Positions 1 to 6,714 of a DNA stretch of 30,855 bases are shown here, in pieces. How positions within the stretch are numbered: position 1 is the first letter of the stretch; the number at the start of each line of letters is the position of its first letter. This DNA is from Rugosimonospora sp036494675 (GTDB lineage Bacteria; Actinomycetota; Actinomycetes; Mycobacteriales; Micromonosporaceae). The stretch is taken from the NCBI GenBank assembly GCA_036494675.1, contig DASXOA010000190.1, positions 1 through 30,855 of the forward strand, given 5' to 3'. The notes beneath the pieces are model-generated. The model was given only the letters and a program-made list of their open reading frames with translations. It was not told the origin of the DNA and did no database searches. The position numbers and the translations under genes are program-made.

Positions 1-456
1 CGCGACCACCTCCACAAGCTGACCACTCGACTCGTGCGTGAAAACCAAACGCTCGTGATCGAGGACCTGACCGTCCGCACCATGGTCAGAAACCACCCGC
101 TGGCCCGCGCCATCTCCGACGCGGCCTGGCGAGGGTTGCGCACCATGCTGGAGTACAAAGCCGATTGGTACGGCCGGGACTTGGTGGTCGTGGACCGGTG
201 GTTCCCGTCCAGCAAGCTGTGCTCCGCGTGTGGGCGACTGACCGAGAAGATGCCGCTGAACATCCGGGAATGGACGTGCCCCTGCGGCACCGTTCACGAC
301 CGGGACCTCAACGCCGCGCGCAACATTTTGGCCGCCGGGCTGGCGGTGACAGCCTGTGGAGACGGTGTAAGACCTCAACGGGAGTCCTCCCGGACGGGGC
401 GGTCGTCGGTGAAGCAGGAAAACCCGAGGGCAACCAAGGGAATCCCCGCCCTTTAG
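1..456 (+). CDS. tnpB: TnpB RNA-guided nuclease, C-terminal part (5' truncated by window edge)
   Basis: This is the last 151 codons of an IS200/IS605-family TnpB, the RNA-guided DNA nuclease ancestral to Cas12; the frame is open at base 1, so the gene starts outside the window. Visible in order are the RuvC-II segment LVIEDL with the catalytic Glu at 61-63, a zinc ribbon with CSAC at 220-231 and a shortened C-x-C pair (TCPC) at 277-285, and the closing HDRDLNAARN motif whose catalytic Asp is at 304-306. The tail after about base 345 is low complexity and probably overlaps the omega-RNA. The TAG stop at 454-456 lies in the loop of the right-end hairpin. No tnpA is visible. The recognisable catalytic residues are intact, so nothing here suggests inactivation of this end. 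Confidence 0.93.
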   Translation, partial: RDHLHKLTTRLVRENQTLVIEDLTVRTMVRNHPLARAISDAAWRGLRTMLEYKADWYGRDLVVVDRWFPSSKLCSACGRLTEKMPLNIREWTCPCGTVHDRDLNAARNILAAGLAVTACGDGVRPQRESSRTGRSSVKQENPRATKGIPAL

Positions 457-478
457 TCAGGGCGGTGGAGGATGTCAA
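345..478 (+). ncRNA. Putative omega-RNA and right end of the TnpB element
   Basis: TnpB elements encode a guide RNA that overlaps the 3' end of tnpB and ends at the transposon right end. Here a GC hairpin (CCGCCC ... GGGCGG, about 448-463, with the tnpB stop in its loop) is followed by GGAGGATGTCAA ending at 478. The terminal TCAA matches the right cleavage tetranucleotide described for IS608. If the element ends at 478, the guide would be read from base 479 into the 3' end of rtcB. The 5' boundary of the RNA is a guess. Confidence 0.5.
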
Positions 479-1629
479 CCCTTGTAGTTGAACACCTGCC
501 GGAGGGTGTGCCGGATCTGCACGAGGTCGCGCTGGTCGGCCATCACCTGGTCGATCGACTTGTACGCGGCAGGATGCTCGTCCACCAGCGCCGCGGCACG
601 GTTGGCGTTCCAGGTGCGGCCGGCCATCGCCGCGGTCAGCGACGCGCCGGTCAGCTCCTTGCGGGCCCGCCCGCGCGACATGCGCCGGCCGGCGCCATGC
701 GAGCAGGAGTCGTACGACGCCGGGTTGCCCAGCCCACGGACGATGTACGACTGGGTGCCCATCGAGCCCGGAATCACTCCCTCGTCGCCCTTCGCGGCCT
801 TGATGGCACCCTTGCGGGTGATCCACATGTTCTTGCCGTGGTGGTTCTCCTGTGCGGTGAAGTTGTGATGGCAGTTGATGGTGCGTACCCGGTCGCCTTG
901 ACCCACCACCTCGAACAGCGAACCCACCACGGTCTCGTCCATCCGGGCCCGGGACGCCATCGCGTACCGCTGTGCCCACAGCATGTCCCGGATGTAGTGG
1001 GTGAACTCCGGGGTGCCCTGCACGAGGTACGCGAGGTTGGGATCGTCGAGAGTGATGAAGTACTGGCGCATCAACGCCTTCGCCCGCTCGATGTGCCGCG
1101 TGGCGAGCTGGTTGCCGATGCCCCGGGACCCGGAGTGCAGCACGGTCCATACCCGGTCCCGTTCGTCGAGGCACACCTCGACGAAGTGGTTGCCGGAACC
1201 CAGCGTGCCGAACTGCGTCAGCACGGTGTTCTCCTGCTTGCCGCTCAGCTCGCTCTCCGGCCGCCCGATCGCGGCGACGGCGTCGGAGGTCCGGGCGTCG
1301 TCGTGGCCCTTGCCGACCCCGGCCGGGATGCGCCGCTCGACGAGCGGCATCAGCGCGGAGAGGTCGTCGGGCAGATCCGACGCGGTCAGCGTCGTCTCGG
1401 TGGCGACCATGCCGCAGCCGATGTCGACGCCGACGGCGGCGGGGATGATGGCGGCCGTGGTGGGTATGACCGAGCCGACGGTCGCGCCGATGCCGAGGTG
1501 GGCGTCGGGCATGAGGGCGACATGCCCGGGTACGAACGGCAGGCGGGCGGCGCGGGCCGCCTGGTCGATGGTGCTCTGGTCGATGTCGCTGGCCCACGAA
1601 AGAAGGTTCGGGGCTACCTGGCGGGGCAC
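475..1629 (-). CDS. rtcB: RtcB-type RNA ligase
   Basis: A 384-residue RtcB 3'-phosphate RNA ligase, the GTP- and Mn-dependent enzyme joining 2',3'-cyclic or 3'-phosphate RNA ends to 5'-OH ends in RNA repair or tRNA splicing. Family motifs are present: DIGCGM (D69, C72), GSGNHFVEV (H148), HSGSRG (H165), NCHHNFT (H254/H255) and SHGAGR, whose H311 would be the guanylylated histidine. The length is slightly below the roughly 400 usual for the family, but both ends look complete and the C-terminus LRQVFNYKG is typical. The GTG start at 1629 has GAGGGAGA just upstream. No archease or RtcA gene is adjacent. The stop codon lies inside the right end of the neighbouring IS element, so the insertion fell exactly at the gene end without damaging the protein. 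Confidence 0.95.
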   Translation of the reverse strand: MPRQVAPNLLSWASDIDQSTIDQAARAARLPFVPGHVALMPDAHLGIGATVGSVIPTTAAIIPAAVGVDIGCGMVATETTLTASDLPDDLSALMPLVERRIPAGVGKGHDDARTSDAVAAIGRPESELSGKQENTVLTQFGTLGSGNHFVEVCLDERDRVWTVLHSGSRGIGNQLATRHIERAKALMRQYFITLDDPNLAYLVQGTPEFTHYIRDMLWAQRYAMASRARMDETVVGSLFEVVGQGDRVRTINCHHNFTAQENHHGKNMWITRKGAIKAAKGDEGVIPGSMGTQSYIVRGLGNPASYDSCSHGAGRRMSRGRARKELTGASLTAAMAGRTWNANRAAALVDEHPAAYKSIDQVMADQRDLVQIRHTLRQVFNYKG

Positions 1630-1699
1630 GGTGTCTCCCTCTGGATGTGCAGGAACGATGGCGTCAGTGTGACGGCCACATCCCGGACGCGCGCCCGGA

Positions 1700-2629
1700 T
1701 TATCGCTCGTAAATCCGTTGCGTGGGGGCCAGCGCGTGCAGGATCTCCTCGGCGTGTTCGGTCGCCGCCGCTGGATCGGCGTGCGGGGAACCGACGGCGG
1801 GGTCCCAGTTCAGGTCGAAGAACAGCTCGGTCACGCCCTGCTCCTCGAGCCACGCGACGTCGTCGCGGACCTGCGCGAGCGAACCCCGCAGCCGCTGCCG
1901 GCCGGCGCCGGTGGCGCTGTCGGTCAGGTGTAGCACGCCGCGGCACACGATGCGCACCGCCGCCGGGTCCCGGCCGGCATGCCGGGCCGCGTCCCGGACC
2001 ACCGCGGCATCGTCGCCGATGCGCGACAGGTCCTGCGCGCTGCGGCTGATCCAGCCCGCCGCGATCCGGCCGGCCCGGCGCAGGGCGGCCGGTGCGGAGC
2101 CGCCGAGCAGCACGGGTGGTCCGGGACGCTGTACCGGCTTGGGCGCCATGCGGCTGGCCGGCACGGTGTAGAACTCACCGTCGTACCGGCTGGTCTCCTC
2201 GCCCCACAGGGTGTGCAGCACCACCACGAACTCCTCGATCCGGGCGCCACGCCGCTGCATCCCCGCGCCGGTCGCGGTGAATTCGACGGGCGACCAGCCG
2301 GCGCCGAGCCCCAGGTCGAACCGGCCGCCGGAGAGTACGTCGAGGGTGGCCGCCTGCTTGGCGACGTAGGTCGGCGACAGGTACGGGACGTTGACCACGC
2401 CCACTCCGAGCCGGATCCGGGAGGTGTGCGCCGCGGCGAAGGCCAGCGACACCAGCGGGTCCAGCACGCTCTGGTAGACCGGCTCCGCTTCCTGGTCGGC
2501 CCCGACGAGCAGGCGCGTGAACGTCCACAGCGAGTGGTAGCCCAGCCGCTCCGCCTGCCCGGCGAACCGCGCGATGGCCTCGGGGTTGGCCCATGCGCCG
2601 GAGACCGGCAGCCCGAATCCGATCTGCAT
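1700..2629 (-). CDS. LLM-class (luciferase-like) F420-dependent oxidoreductase
   Basis: A 309-residue luciferase-like monooxygenase-fold protein. It starts MQIGFGLPVSG and has the family sequence IRLGVGVVNVPYLSPTY, then the segment LDVLSGGRFDLGLGAGW at about residues 105-121, and KPVQRPGPPVLLGGSAPAA in the middle. The family mostly uses reduced F420 or FMN to reduce or monooxygenate small molecules; the substrate cannot be told from the sequence. The frame stays open far upstream through the MFS gene, but ATG at 2629 gives the canonical N-terminus and lies 20 bp after the MFS stop, so it is probably the last gene of the ArsR-MFS-LLM operon. The pairing suggests export plus modification of one compound (inference). 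Confidence 0.88.
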   Translation of the reverse strand: MQIGFGLPVSGAWANPEAIARFAGQAERLGYHSLWTFTRLLVGADQEAEPVYQSVLDPLVSLAFAAAHTSRIRLGVGVVNVPYLSPTYVAKQAATLDVLSGGRFDLGLGAGWSPVEFTATGAGMQRRGARIEEFVVVLHTLWGEETSRYDGEFYTVPASRMAPKPVQRPGPPVLLGGSAPAALRRAGRIAAGWISRSAQDLSRIGDDAAVVRDAARHAGRDPAAVRIVCRGVLHLTDSATGAGRQRLRGSLAQVRDDVAWLEEQGVTELFFDLNWDPAVGSPHADPAAATEHAEEILHALAPTQRIYER

Positions 2630-2649
2630 GCACCCGACTCTATGCCGGC

Positions 2650-3939
2650 TCACCGGCGGGCCGTCCGCAGACCCGGTACGGCCAGGCAGATCACGGCCCC
2701 GGCCAGTTCCAGGCACGCGCTGGCGCCGAACGCCGGTACCATCCCCACCCAGCCGACGGCGGCACCCATCGCGGCGACGGCCAGCGGGGTGATGCCGAGG
2801 TTGGCGAGGGTCTGCACGCTGGCGACCCGGCCCCGGTACCCGTCGTCGGTCTGGCGCTGCGAGATCGAGGCGATGAGCACGGCGAGCGGGCCGCTGGTGA
2901 TGCCGGCGACCGCGGTGATCCCGGCCGCCACGGCGGGTACCGGCGCCAGCGCCACCGCGAAGACCGCAGCACCCTGTACCGCCGCGCACACCGCCATCGT
3001 CGGTCCACTTCGGACGGTGAGCCTGGTCATCGCGAGCGCACCGGCCGCGGCGCCGAGCCCGAAGCCGGCCAGCATCAGGCCGATGCCACCCGCTCCCCAG
3101 TCCCGACGCTCGGCGACGACGGCGAGCCCGACGTTCATCGGGCCGACGAAGCCCAGGTTGGTCAGTAGCGACACGGCCAGCAGAGCACGCAGGACCGGAT
3201 GCCGGCCCAGGTACCGCAGCCCGTCACGCAGCGACCGGCCGATCGGCTCCCGTACGGGGGCCGCCGCGTCCCGCGGCCGGAGTGTGGACAGCGCGACGAC
3301 CGAGACCACGAACGTCGCCGCGTTGACCGCGCTCGCCAGCGACAGGCCGCCGAGCGCGACGAGCAGGCCGCCCAGCGGCGCGCCGATGGTCAGCGCGATC
3401 CGGGCGACGAGCGTGTTCAGGGCGGCGCCCCCGGTCAACTGTTCCGGCCGCAGCAGCCGCGGCGCGATCGCGCCGGCCGCCGGCAGGAACACGGCGTCGG
3501 CGACGCCGAACACGAGGGCCACCACGACCAGGAGCCCGATGCCGGGCCGGGCCAGCGCGATCGCGGCGGCGGCCAGGGAAACGGCGGCGCGGGCCAGGTC
3601 GCTGCCGATCATCAGGCGCCTCGGCCCGTACCGGTCGACGATCGCGCCGCCGAGCAGCAGCAGGATCAGGCGCGGCAGGGACGATACGGCGAGGATCGCG
3701 CCGGCGACGCCGGGGGAGGTGAGCCGGACGGCTGTCCACGACAGGGCGACGTACCAGACCTGGTCGCCGAGGACGGAGACGGCCTGGCCGCCGATGTAGC
3801 GCAGGTATCCGGACTCCCGGTAGACCGGCCGGAGCGGCTGGCTCGGTCCGGCCGGCTCGCTCGGCCCGGCCTGCGGGGTCGGACCGGTCGGTGCCGGGGC
3901 GGCGACCGTCGTCATGGCCGGTCCGGGAAGGCTCGTCAT
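2650..3939 (-). CDS. MFS transporter, DHA3/EntS-like exporter
   Basis: A 429-residue major facilitator with about 12 hydrophobic segments after a 35-residue Pro/Ala-rich cytoplasmic N-terminus. The sequence GDQVWYVALSWTAV in helix 1 and VDRYGPRRLMIGSDLARA in the loop between helices 2 and 3 are typical of the DHA3 (macrolide- or enterobactin-exporter-like) group; substrate unknown. The start at 3939 overlaps the stop of the upstream ArsR-like gene as ATGA, which supports translational coupling. A second in-frame ATG at 3915 lies in a 24-bp duplicated segment, so the true start could be either. Encoding the exporter directly behind a winged-helix repressor fits ligand-induced export (inference). 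Confidence 0.9.
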   Translation of the reverse strand: MTSLPGPAMTTVAAPAPTGPTPQAGPSEPAGPSQPLRPVYRESGYLRYIGGQAVSVLGDQVWYVALSWTAVRLTSPGVAGAILAVSSLPRLILLLLGGAIVDRYGPRRLMIGSDLARAAVSLAAAAIALARPGIGLLVVVALVFGVADAVFLPAAGAIAPRLLRPEQLTGGAALNTLVARIALTIGAPLGGLLVALGGLSLASAVNAATFVVSVVALSTLRPRDAAAPVREPIGRSLRDGLRYLGRHPVLRALLAVSLLTNLGFVGPMNVGLAVVAERRDWGAGGIGLMLAGFGLGAAAGALAMTRLTVRSGPTMAVCAAVQGAAVFAVALAPVPAVAAGITAVAGITSGPLAVLIASISQRQTDDGYRGRVASVQTLANLGITPLAVAAMGAAVGWVGMVPAFGASACLELAGAVICLAVPGLRTARR

Positions 3940-3958
3940 GGCCGGTCCGGGAAGGCGT
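3911..3958. repeat. 24-bp tandem duplication over the MFS start codon
   Basis: Two copies of a 24-bp unit (3911-3934 and 3935-3958), nearly identical, each contain GTCATGGCCGGTCCGGGAAG on the plus strand. On the minus strand each copy carries an ATG in the MFS frame, giving alternative starts 3939 and 3915. The distal copy forms the C-terminal codons of the regulator gene. Confidence 0.8.
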
Positions 3959-4544
3959 GGAGGAACAGGAAGACGTGCTCCCGGCCCTCGCCGTCGGCCG
4001 CGCGCTGGGTTTGCCGGTCGCGGTCTCGCTCGCGGCTGTACGCGCCCCACCGCTCGACGACCTCCAGGAGTTCGGCGGAGAGTTGCCGGAGTTCGTCCGG
4101 GGTGAGCCGCATGAACGAGTCGCTGCTCGTCGCCGCCTCCTGCCACGCCTCGCTCCAGCCTTCCCGGTGCTGCTCGTACCGGTGCAGCCGGGCGAACTCG
4201 TCGGCGACCATCTGACCCTTGACGGCGGACGCGATCGCCTGGCCCTCCGGCGACGGGAAGTCGCTCCACGACCAGGTGGTGGAGCCCGGTACCGTCTGCC
4301 ACCAGCGTTCCCGGCGGTCCCGGGCGAGGGCGGGTACGTCCTCGATGAAGCCGCGCCGGGCCAGTTCGCGCAGGTGGTAGCTGATCAGGCCGGGGTCGCC
4401 GTTGACCCGCTTCGCGAGCGTGCTCCCGGTGGCCGGGCCGATCTGGCTCAGCAGCCGGTACAGCCGCTGGCGGATGGGCTGGGCCAGCCCCTTGAGTACT
4501 TCCGGGTCGTCGATGCGACGGCGTTCGGGGACGTTCTCGGTCAT
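3936..4544 (-). CDS. ArsR/HTH_20-type winged-helix transcriptional regulator
   Basis: A 202-residue regulator with an N-terminal winged helix (about residues 12-85): DPEVLKGLAQPIRQRLYRLL, the recognition-helix region GDPGLISYHLRELARRGFIED, and the wing ARDRRERWWQTV. The C-terminal half (about 95-190) is helical and charged, the usual ligand or dimerisation part in this subgroup, which often represses adjacent exporter genes. Its TGA overlaps the MFS ATG by ATGA, so the two are co-translated. An AT-rich region with an inverted repeat lies just upstream of its ATG and is the likely autoregulatory site. No metal-binding cysteine pair is visible, so a metal sensor role is unlikely. Confidence 0.88.
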   Translation of the reverse strand: MTENVPERRRIDDPEVLKGLAQPIRQRLYRLLSQIGPATGSTLAKRVNGDPGLISYHLRELARRGFIEDVPALARDRRERWWQTVPGSTTWSWSDFPSPEGQAIASAVKGQMVADEFARLHRYEQHREGWSEAWQEAATSSDSFMRLTPDELRQLSAELLEVVERWGAYSRERDRDRQTQRAADGEGREHVFLFLHAFPDRP

Positions 4545-4555
4545 GACCCGAACGT

Positions 4556-4595
4556 AGATCCAGAAGGTTTATTCTACAATATCCCTACTGGATCT
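4556..4595 (-). promoter_or_regulatory. Promoter/operator region of the ArsR-MFS-LLM operon
   Basis: An inverted repeat AGATCCAG (4556-4563) / CTGGATCT (4588-4595) flanks an AT-rich core in an otherwise GC-rich region, 12 bp upstream of the regulator ATG. On the minus strand a TAGAAT hexamer (about 4573-4578) inside the repeat could be the -10 box; no convincing -35 was found. The repeat is a candidate operator for the gene 3936-4544. Confidence 0.45.
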
Positions 4596-4706
4596 TATAA
4601 ACATCAATGAGTACCGACCGGACCAACCCGGACTCGTAGGCCATCACGATGAGCTGCGCGCGGTCCCGGGCGCCGAGTTTCGCGAGGATCCGGCTGAGGT
4701 GGGTCC
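4585..4706 (-). pseudogene. Relic of a LuxR/NarL-type response regulator (C-terminus only)
   Basis: On the minus strand, 4585-4706 encodes about 40 residues that look like the last helices of a LuxR-type DNA-binding domain: THLSRILAKLGARDRAQLIV followed by MAYESGLV, then a short tail and a TAG stop. In NarL/LuxR regulators this follows an ATVK- or ETVK-type segment in the recognition helix. Here the upstream frame changes abruptly into unrelated sequence with no receiver domain or helix-turn-helix start, so this is a 5'-deleted remnant. It lies between the ArsR promoter and the divergent gene at 4783. Confidence 0.7.
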
Positions 4707-4782
4707 GCCCACCACGGCGTCCGGTCCCGTGGCGCCTGGAACGGGATCGCGAGGGCCGGCCGCCGCCCGTACCGTGTCGGGC

Positions 4783-5301
4783 ATGGACGATGCGGGACAA
4801 CCGGCGCCGATCTGGTGCCTGGTAGCCAACGTGGTTCAGACCCGACGGTACGGATTCGGTGGCACCGAGACCCGCGGGGGACTGCGCATCTTCAGTGGCG
4901 GGGCGAGGGTCTACCTCTCCGGGCTGCTCGACTGCTACGAGGCGTTGCCCGTGGTCGGCCTGAGCCGCCGCCCGCACCGGCTGGTCAACGTCGTGGTCCA
5001 CGCCCGCTTCCTGACCGACTGGCGGCCGCGCATGGTCTACAGCCCGGCCGTGCTGCGCGCGATCGCCGCCGCCGACGCGGGCCTCGACCTGCCGAGCCGG
5101 TACCGCCGGTGGCACCGCCTCGACCCGGCGGAGCAGGTCGACCAGGCAGCCGGCTGCTACCGGGACTGGTTGTCCCACCTGGCGGAGACGTTCGCCACCG
5201 TCGGCGCCCGGCAGGCGGCCAGGGCGCAGGCGGCGCGGGACCGGTCCGACCACGCCACGGCCGGCCCCGAGCCGGGCGCGGGAGCCGAGCGCCACGCCTG
5301 A
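4783..5301 (+). CDS. Conserved hypothetical protein
   Basis: A 172-residue protein with no catalytic motif that I can name. Its core (about residues 8-85) contains WCLVANVV, ETRGGLRIFSGGARVYLSG, VVGLSRRPHRLVNVVVHARF and MVYSPAVLRAI, which resembles a family of small uncharacterised bacterial proteins with an ETRxGxKxFxxGxKV-like pattern. The last 30 residues are a disordered Ala/Arg-rich tail. ATG at 4783 was chosen because the frame upstream overlaps the LuxR relic and is Pro/Gly/Arg-rich; there is no clear Shine-Dalgarno. It stands alone: the gene behind it is on the other strand. Function unknown. Confidence 0.7.
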   Translation: MDDAGQPAPIWCLVANVVQTRRYGFGGTETRGGLRIFSGGARVYLSGLLDCYEALPVVGLSRRPHRLVNVVVHARFLTDWRPRMVYSPAVLRAIAAADAGLDLPSRYRRWHRLDPAEQVDQAAGCYRDWLSHLAETFATVGARQAARAQAARDRSDHATAGPEPGAGAERHA

Positions 5302-5355
5302 CCGGCCGGCGGCGTGGCTTCGGCTTCCCGGCGGGTCTTCGGCTTCCGGGCGGGC

Positions 5356-6210
5356 TCAGGAGACGAGGGCGTCGGCCCGGTCGGCGGCCGCGATCCGCGC
5401 CTCGATCTCGTCCGGCCCCAGCGGAGTGAACGCCTCCGCGGCGGCCAGCGCGTCCGGGTGCAGCGAGACGTCGCCCGGCATGCAGAATCCGGTGATCGGC
5501 TGGGAGAGCGTGAACCGGACCCCCTCGCGCATCGCCGCGGGGTCGCGGTGTGGCTCGTACCAGGTCGTCGCCGTGTGCTCCGCGCTGCGCCAGGGGCCCC
5601 GGGCCACCGCCTTGATGGCCATCACGCCCAGGTCGCGCTTCGCCGCCACGTCCAGCAGCGCGGTGAAGTGCTCCCGGTAGTCGGGCAGGGCGAGCATCGG
5701 CGCGTTCACCGGCAGCATCACCGTGTCCAGGTCGAGGTGCTCCAGCGCGGTGCAGAACAGCCGCGGTACCTCCTGGAAGTGACCGGTGATCCCGATCGCG
5801 CCGACCAGGCCCTCGTCGCGGGCCCGTACCAGCGCCTCGGCGGCACCGCCCGGGGCGAGCACGGCGGCCAACTCCTCGTCGGAGTTCACCGCGTGCATCT
5901 GGTACAGGTCGAACCGGTCGGTGCGCAGCTTGCCCAGCGAGCGCTCCAGTTCGGCCCGGGCACCGGCGGCGTCCCGCTGCAGGGTCTTGCACGCGACGAA
6001 CATCCCGTCCCGGTACTCGGGAAGCACCTCGCCCGCGAGGTCTTCGGCCATGCCGTACTGCGGTGCGATGTCCAGGTGGTTGACTCCCGCCGCGATCGCC
6101 CGGGTGAAGGCGGCGGCCACCACGTCGACTGTGGTCTCCCAGAAGGCCGCGCCGCCGAGGATGGCGACGCTGGACCGGTGGCCGGTACGGCCGAGTGCTC
6201 GACGTTCCAT
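5356..6210 (-). CDS. Aldo/keto reductase family oxidoreductase
   Basis: A 284-residue AKR, a TIM-barrel NADPH-dependent carbonyl reductase family. The tetrad is visible: D47 and Y52 in HLDIAPQYG, K75 in VACKTLQ, H106 in YQMHAV. The N-terminus MERRALGRTG is typical. The expected C-terminal cofactor segment is replaced by ITGFCMPGDVSLHPDAL, as in the subgroup that sometimes carries a ferredoxin-like tail; no iron-sulfur motif is present here. ATG at 6210 was chosen because AAGGA lies about 8 bases upstream, although the frame remains open further. It is a single gene on the minus strand, downstream of the ArsR-type gene at 6273-6632 with a 62-bp gap; co-transcription is possible. Substrate unknown. 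Confidence 0.9.
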   Translation of the reverse strand: MERRALGRTGHRSSVAILGGAAFWETTVDVVAAAFTRAIAAGVNHLDIAPQYGMAEDLAGEVLPEYRDGMFVACKTLQRDAAGARAELERSLGKLRTDRFDLYQMHAVNSDEELAAVLAPGGAAEALVRARDEGLVGAIGITGHFQEVPRLFCTALEHLDLDTVMLPVNAPMLALPDYREHFTALLDVAAKRDLGVMAIKAVARGPWRSAEHTATTWYEPHRDPAAMREGVRFTLSQPITGFCMPGDVSLHPDALAAAEAFTPLGPDEIEARIAAADRADALVS

Positions 6211-6272
6211 GGACCGATCCTTACACATGACGTGATCCGCCGCGGAGATGCGCCGCCGCCGGGGGCGCGGGT

Positions 6273-6632
6273 TCACGGCCGTTTCCGGGTCGACCAGCCG
6301 TCGATGACGTTGCGCCCCTGGACGATCGCAAGGTCGAGCAGTCCGGGGAAGCGGGCATCGAGGTCGTCCCGCCGCAGCCGGTTGAGCCGCCGGGTGCCCT
6401 CGTCGCGCTGGTGGATGACGCCGGACTCGCGGAGCGCCTTGAAGTGGCCGCTCTGGGTGGACTTGCTGACCGGCAGCGCGAACGTGGTGCACGCGAGTTC
6501 GCCGTCGGGTTCGGCCGCGAGCCGGGCGACGATGGCCAGCCGGACCGGGTCGGACAGAGCCGCCATCACCTCGGTGAAGCGCAGCTCTTTCCGGTCCGGA
6601 TGGACGAGTTCGGTCGCGGTACGGCTTGCCAC
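6273..6632 (-). CDS. ArsR-family transcriptional regulator, divergent from an MFS gene
   Basis: A 119-residue winged-helix repressor: LRFTEVMAALSDPVRLAIV opens the domain, VSKSTQSGHFKALRESGVI is the recognition helix, and RRLNRLRRDDLDARFPGLL is the wing and dimer helix. The CTTFALPVSKS segment contains one Cys but no CxC metal site, so a redox or small-molecule signal is more likely than arsenite. The GTG at 6632 gives the family-like N-terminus, but its GAGGA is directly adjacent; an in-frame ATG at 6671 would add 13 residues and lies inside the operator. It is divergently transcribed from the MFS gene at 6715 across two dyads, the standard repressor/exporter layout. Confidence 0.9.
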   Translation of the reverse strand: MASRTATELVHPDRKELRFTEVMAALSDPVRLAIVARLAAEPDGELACTTFALPVSKSTQSGHFKALRESGVIHQRDEGTRRLNRLRRDDLDARFPGLLDLAIVQGRNVIDGWSTRKRP

Positions 6633-6647
6633 TCCTCGATGGTAGCG

Positions 6648-6674
6648 CACATGTTCGCGTCCTCCGAACATGTG
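6648..6674. promoter_or_regulatory. Operator 1, ATGTTC-N9-GAACAT dyad
   Basis: This is a perfect 10-bp inverted repeat, CACATGTTCG (6648-6657) and CGAACATGTG (6665-6674), separated by 7 bases. Its core ATGTTC-N9-GAACAT recurs at operator 2. It covers or abuts the start region of the ArsR-family gene, so binding should block that gene (inference). Confidence 0.75.
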
Positions 6675-6676
6675 CT

Positions 6677-6697
6677 ATGTTCGGAAATCCTGAACAT
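6677..6697. promoter_or_regulatory. Operator 2, ATGTTC-N9-GAACAT dyad
   Basis: ATGTTC (6677-6682) and GAACAT (6692-6697) repeat the same half-sites and spacing as operator 1, centre-to-centre 26 bp. A TANNNT-type hexamer TATGTT (6676-6681) overlapping it could be a -10 box for the MFS gene, so occupancy would repress the exporter. The site ends 4 bp before the GGAGGA ribosome binding site. Confidence 0.7.
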
Positions 6698-6714
6698 GAT
6701 TTGGAGGATTTCCG

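Larger units (their letters stand above)
1..478 (+). mobile_element. IS200/IS605-type element, right-hand part
   Basis: It consists of the tnpB 3' part plus a right-end hairpin and terminal TCAA at 475-478. The element lies immediately 3' of rtcB in the opposite orientation, and its last bases supply the rtcB stop codon (475-477 read on the minus strand). The left end is outside the window, so an associated tnpA cannot be excluded. Confidence 0.75.

Noticed and set aside
472..2049. Long plus-strand open frame antisense to rtcB and the LLM gene
   Set aside because: It is a high-GC shadow frame: Arg/Gly/His/Pro-rich, no domain, and fully covered by two genes with clear family motifs.
1979..3799. 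606-codon plus-strand open frame across the LLM and MFS genes
   Set aside because: Composition is low complexity (Ala/Arg/Pro/Ser) and it lies antisense to well supported genes; stop codons are simply rare at this GC content.
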